The notes below the pieces were generated by a model. It worked only from the letters and a program-made list of their open reading frames with translations, made no database searches and was not told the origin of the DNA. This document shows, piece after piece, positions 60,621-64,000 of a DNA stretch of 64,000 nucleotides. The translations under genes were made by a program, and so were the position numbers. Numbering within the stretch: the stretch's first letter is position 1; every line of letters starts with the position of its first letter. Origin of the DNA: Marinobacter mobilis (GTDB lineage Bacteria; Pseudomonadota; Gammaproteobacteria; Pseudomonadales; Oleiphilaceae); NCBI RefSeq assembly GCF_900106945.1, contig NZ_FNNE01000001.1:248001-312000 (forward strand). The letters run 5' to 3'.

Positions 60621-62729
60621 GTGAACCCGGTAAAGAAGACATTTGAACTCGGCGGTCAGACCGTCACCCTGGAAACAGGTCGTATTGCTCGCCAGGCCAC
60701 CGGTGCTGTGCTGGTTACCATTGATGACGTAGCCGTGCTCGGTACCGTTGTGGGTGCCAAGGAACCGAAGCCGGGCCAGGGCTTTTTCCCGCTGACGGTT
60801 AACTACCAGGAAAAAACCTACGCTGTTGGTAAGATCCCTGGTGGCTTCTTCAAGCGCGAAGGTCGTCCTTCCGAGAAGGAAACCCTGACCTCACGTCTGA
60901 TCGACCGTCCGATTCGTCCGCTGTTCCCGAACGGCTACATGAACGAAGTTCAGGTTGTGCTGACGGTTATGTCTGCCAACAAGACCCAGGATCCGGACAT
61001 TGCAGCCATGCTGGCAGCTTCTGCTGCCCTGGCAATCTCCGGCATTCCGTTTGATGGTCCGATCGGCGCTTCCCGCGTTGGCTTCACCAACGAGCGTGGT
61101 TACTTCCTCAACCCGACCTTCCAGGAGCTTGAAACCTCGCTGCTGGACATGGTTGTTGCCGGTACTGAAGACGCCGTGCTGATGGTTGAGTCCGAAGCCA
61201 AAGGCCTGACTGAAGATCAGATGCTGGGTGGTGTTTTGTTCGCCCACGAAGAAATGCAGTCAGCCATCAATGCGATCAGGGAATTTGCTGCCGAGAATGG
61301 CAAGCCGCGTTGGGAGTGGGAGCCGGAAGCTGAAAACACCGAGCTGCTGAACGCCATTCGTGCTGATTTCGCTGGTGCCATTGAAGAAGCCTACGGCATT
61401 CGCGAGAAGATGGATCGTTACACCCGTCTGGGCGAGCTGAAGGCCCAGGCCGTTGAGAAGCTGGCCGGTGACGAAGAAGGTCAGCCGTCCGAAGACGAAG
61501 TGAAGAAGTACTTCGGCAAGGTTGAGAAGGCCACCGTTCGTCAGTCCGTGATTGACGGCAAGCCGCGTATTGATGGTCGTGACACCAAGACCGTTCGTCC
61601 GATCAAGATTGAAGTTGGCGTGCTGCCCAGCACTCACGGTTCGGCCCTGTTCACCCGTGGTGAAACCCAGGCCATCGTGACCACCACTCTGGGTACCGCG
61701 CGTGATACCCAGATCATCGACGCACTGGAAGGTGAGCGTAAGGATCCGTTCCTGTTCCATTACAACTTCCCTCCTTACTCCGTTGGTGAAGCGGGTCGTA
61801 TGGGTAGCCCCGGCCGTCGTGAAATCGGTCACGGCCGTCTGGCCAAGCGTGGCGTTGCTGCGGTCATGCCGACCATGGACGAGTTCCCGTACACCATTCG
61901 TGCGGTATCTGAAATCACCGAATCCAACGGTTCCAGTTCCATGGCCTCCGTGTGTGGCTCCAGTCTGGCTCTGATGGACGCCGGTGTGCCGATCAAGGCG
62001 CCGGTGGCCGGTATCGCCATGGGTCTGGTCAAGGAAGGCGACCAGTTTGCTGTTCTGACGGATATCCTGGGCGACGAGGATCACCTCGGTGACATGGACT
62101 TCAAGGTAGCCGGTACTGCAGCAGGTGTGACCGCACTGCAGATGGACATCAAGATCAACGGCATCACCGACGAAATCATGGAAATTGCGCTGCAGCAGGC
62201 CTATGACGCCCGTCAGCACATCCTGGGTGAGATGGCCAAGGTCATTTCCGAGCCGCGTTCCGAGCTGTCTGAGCGTGCGCCGAGCATCACCTCCATGAAG
62301 ATCCATCCGGACAAGATCCGCGACGTCATTGGTAAAGGCGGTGCTACCATCCGTGGTATCTGTGACGAAACCGGTGCTTCCATCGATCTTGACGACGACG
62401 GCAGCGTGAAGATCTACGCCGAAGATCAGGCGGCTGCTCAGGCAGCCATGAAGCGGATTCAGGAAATTACCGCTGAGATCGAAGTGGGTGCTATTTACAG
62501 CGGTCGCGTTGAGCGCATCGTTGATTTCGGTGCCTTCGTCAACATCCTGCCTGGCAAGGACGGTCTGGTGCACATCTCCCAGATCTCCGATCGTCGCATC
62601 GAGAACGTCACTGACGAGCTCAGCGAAGGTCAGGAAGTTCTGGTCAAGGTGCTGGATGTGGACAACCGTGGTCGCGTCAAGCTGTCCATGAAGGAAGTGA
62701 AGGAAGGTGAGCAGCCGACCGAGTTCTAA
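60621..62729 (+). CDS. pnp: Polyribonucleotide nucleotidyltransferase (PNPase)
   Basis: 702 aa. Two RNase PH domains (about 10-140 and 320-460) flank an all-helical domain; KH (about 555-615; [19 protein letters not shown]) and S1 (about 620-690; [20 protein letters not shown]) follow. It degrades RNA 3' to 5' by phosphorolysis in the RNA degradosome. Confidence 0.99.
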   Translation: MNPVKKTFELGGQTVTLETGRIARQATGAVLVTIDDVAVLGTVVGAKEPKPGQGFFPLTVNYQEKTYAVGKIPGGFFKREGRPSEKETLTSRLIDRPIRPLFPNGYMNEVQVVLTVMSANKTQDPDIAAMLAASAALAISGIPFDGPIGASRVGFTNERGYFLNPTFQELETSLLDMVVAGTEDAVLMVESEAKGLTEDQMLGGVLFAHEEMQSAINAIREFAAENGKPRWEWEPEAENTELLNAIRADFAGAIEEAYGIREKMDRYTRLGELKAQAVEKLAGDEEGQPSEDEVKKYFGKVEKATVRQSVIDGKPRIDGRDTKTVRPIKIEVGVLPSTHGSALFTRGETQAIVTTTLGTARDTQIIDALEGERKDPFLFHYNFPPYSVGEAGRMGSPGRREIGHGRLAKRGVAAVMPTMDEFPYTIRAVSEITESNGSSSMASVCGSSLALMDAGVPIKAPVAGIAMGLVKEGDQFAVLTDILGDEDHLGDMDFKVAGTAAGVTALQMDIKINGITDEIMEIALQQAYDARQHILGEMAKVISEPRSELSERAPSITSMKIHPDKIRDVIGKGGATIRGICDETGASIDLDDDGSVKIYAEDQAAAQAAMKRIQEITAEIEVGAIYSGRVERIVDFGAFVNILPGKDGLVHISQISDRRIENVTDELSEGQEVLVKVLDVDNRGRVKLSMKEVKEGEQPTEF

Positions 62730-62760
62730 CCCGGTCGTCAGCGCTCATTGAGCCTGAAAA

Positions 62761-62793
62761 GCCCGCCACCGGTTACGGTGTGCGGGTTTTTTT
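62761..62793 (+). terminator. Rho-independent terminator of pnp
   Basis: CCCGC/GCGGG outer stem with ACCG/CGGT inner stem (62762-62786) and T7. Confidence 0.85.
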
Positions 62794-63652
62794 ATGGCTG
62801 GGTGTTCTGGGCCAGGAAGTCGAGCACCGCCTCCCGGTACGCGGGGATGATGAAGGTCGCCGCGTGTGGGGTATCCGTGCGCAGGAAAGTCTTGGGGTTG
62901 CCGGCAGCGGTATAGAGCTCGGGGCCATGGTGAAAGGGGATGATGGTGTCGTTGATGCTGTGTATGACCATCACCGGGGTAGGTGCGATCGCGGCGATGT
63001 GATTGATGCCTTCGTAATCATCGGGAATGGTCCAGCTGAGGGGTACCTGCAAGGGCCAGGTCAGCCAGAAACTGTCGAGCTTTTCCTGGGCGATGGTGCG
63101 AAAACCGGAGAAGCTTGCGTCCAGTACCACCGCATCGAACGAGGGTTCCTGCCGCTGCTGGGCCCACTCACTGGCAAAGGCTATTGCCAGCGCACCGCCC
63201 AGACTCTGGCCAAGGAGGATCAGGGGCTGATCGTCGCGATAGTGGTGACTGGCGAGCCAGCGCAGGCCGCTTTCCACATCGTGCAGTGCGCCTTCGATGT
63301 CCGGTTCGCCACTGGACTGGCCATACCCCCGATAATCGATCAGGAATACGTTGTAGCCGCGCTCCGGAAGCCAGGCCACGTTGAGCAAATGGCTGCTGAT
63401 GTTCTGGGCGTTGCCATGCAGATAGTAGACCGTACCCAGCGGCTCAGCGCCCATGGCCGGTAGCCACCAGCCGTGAAGACTTTCACCGTCAGCGGTATCG
63501 AGATAGATGTCTTCGTGTTGCAGATTGAGGCGGTCAGGGGTCAGGTACACCTGCCGGTCAGGGAAGAAAAACAGGCCGCTGCACCCGGACAGGGTCAGGG
63601 TGCCAGCGGCGACAAGCAAGGTCAGAAATAGGCGTGCAGTCCGACGTGCCAT
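62792..63652 (-). CDS. Lipoprotein alpha/beta hydrolase
   Basis: 286 aa. Lipobox LTLSGC lies near residue 24. The alpha/beta hydrolase core has nucleophile elbow GQSLGG, Asp in HSINDTIIPF and His in PHAATF, and the early GTVYYLHGNAQN oxyanion segment. It is probably a membrane-bound esterase or peptidase facing the periplasm; substrate unknown. Its 5' end overlaps the upstream barrel gene by 31 nt on the same strand. Confidence 0.85.
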   Translation of the reverse strand: MARRTARLFLTLLVAAGTLTLSGCSGLFFFPDRQVYLTPDRLNLQHEDIYLDTADGESLHGWWLPAMGAEPLGTVYYLHGNAQNISSHLLNVAWLPERGYNVFLIDYRGYGQSSGEPDIEGALHDVESGLRWLASHHYRDDQPLILLGQSLGGALAIAFASEWAQQRQEPSFDAVVLDASFSGFRTIAQEKLDSFWLTWPLQVPLSWTIPDDYEGINHIAAIAPTPVMVIHSINDTIIPFHHGPELYTAAGNPKTFLRTDTPHAATFIIPAYREAVLDFLAQNTQP

Positions 63653-64000
63653 AAGTTTCGATACCGGTCGTAGTGGTGTTCCCGGGTGAAATCAGCAAAC
63701 AGACTCAGGGAGCGACCAAAGTGGAGGCTGCCATTGAGGTAGGCCTGATCCTGACGGTGCTGGCTGCCGACGATCCAGGCCTTGCTCTTGATGCCTGTGA
63801 GCACACTGAATCCGGGGCTTTGATGCATTAACCCAAGATCGGCACCGGGCGCCGCATCGTAGCCATGCCGCAGATCATCATCGATTTCTAAGTCAGCCGT
63901 TGCCATGGCAAAGGCCTGCAGCGAGGAGCCCAGGCTCCAGCTGCCTCCGGCCCCACCTTCCAAATAGGGGGTTAATACCCGCGCGCTCTCGGTGTCGGTG
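63622..64000 (-). CDS. C-terminal beta-barrel of a DUF4105 (Lnb-type) family protein, 5' end outside window
   Basis: Only the last 125 residues or so are in the window; the frame stays open to the edge. The end (GRSLSLFADFTREHHYDRYR, then HVGLHAYF) is a C-terminal beta-barrel with terminal Phe, similar to the barrel of periplasmic DUF4105/Lnb-domain proteins, whose genes often precede a lipoprotein hydrolase of the type seen next. The N-terminal catalytic part cannot be checked here. Confidence 0.6.
   Translation of the reverse strand, partial: TDTESARVLTPYLEGGAGGSWSLGSSLQAFAMATADLEIDDDLRHGYDAAPGADLGLMHQSPGFSVLTGIKSKAWIVGSQHRQDQAYLNGSLHFGRSLSLFADFTREHHYDRYRNLWHVGLHAYF

Overview
The window reads as chromosome of a marine gammaproteobacterium close to Marinobacter. 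The core gene order (grpE-dnaK-dnaJ-dapB-carA-carB-greA, then rlmE-ftsH-folP-glmM-tpiA-secG-tRNA-Leu-rimP-nusA-infB-rbfA-truB-rpsO-pnp) is the one known from Pseudomonas and Marinobacter relatives. A wax ester synthase-type acyltransferase, a tmRNA with tag ANDENYALAA and moderately high GC fit the same group. The genus is an inference from gene content; no search was run.

Region 1 (1-7226) is an accessory signalling block. It holds a domesticated ISL3-transposase-like N-terminal domain gene coupled to a FIST-like gene, a two-receiver GGDEF diguanylate cyclase, a divergent LapD-like degenerate GGDEF/EAL inner-membrane receptor, and a DUF2333 protein.

Region 2 (7346-22144) is the most interesting part. 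It looks like a complete trans-envelope machine. Two outer-membrane beta-barrel genes (one with an SH3b domain) diverge from a long operon. The operon encodes an exported coiled-coil protein, three TPR proteins (two of them lipoproteins), a small exported protein, one ExbB/TolQ and two ExbD/TolR homologues, a Pro-rich AgmX/PglI (TonB-like) energy transducer, a large HzsA-like lipoprotein with two CxxCH haem motifs, and a SHOCT-tailed membrane protein. The parts list resembles the Agl-Glt/Nfs machines of Myxococcus, but no gliding function is shown here.

Region 3 (22145-28479) carries two paralogous transcription units for small acidic exported repeat proteins. They share promoter, leader hairpin, coding sequence and terminator design. 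Between them lie a prolyl-hydroxylase-type dioxygenase, a membrane protein, a sterol-desaturase-family enzyme and a secreted endonuclease I; an esterase follows the second copy.

Region 4 (28480-34613) has ssrA (tmRNA) and smpB separated by a WS/DGAT gene, an SNF-family transporter, ratA-rnfH, bamE and fur.

Region 5 (34688-41451) is stress and housekeeping: recN under two perfect tandem LexA boxes, grpE and dnaK with sigma-32-like promoters, dnaJ and dapB.

Region 6 (41452-62793) is the carbamoyl-phosphate, cell-wall, transcription and translation core. It includes candidate attenuator leaders before carA and rimP and a long structured leader before pnp.

Region 7 (62792-64000) has a lipoprotein alpha/beta hydrolase and the 3' end of a beta-barrel protein gene cut by the window edge.
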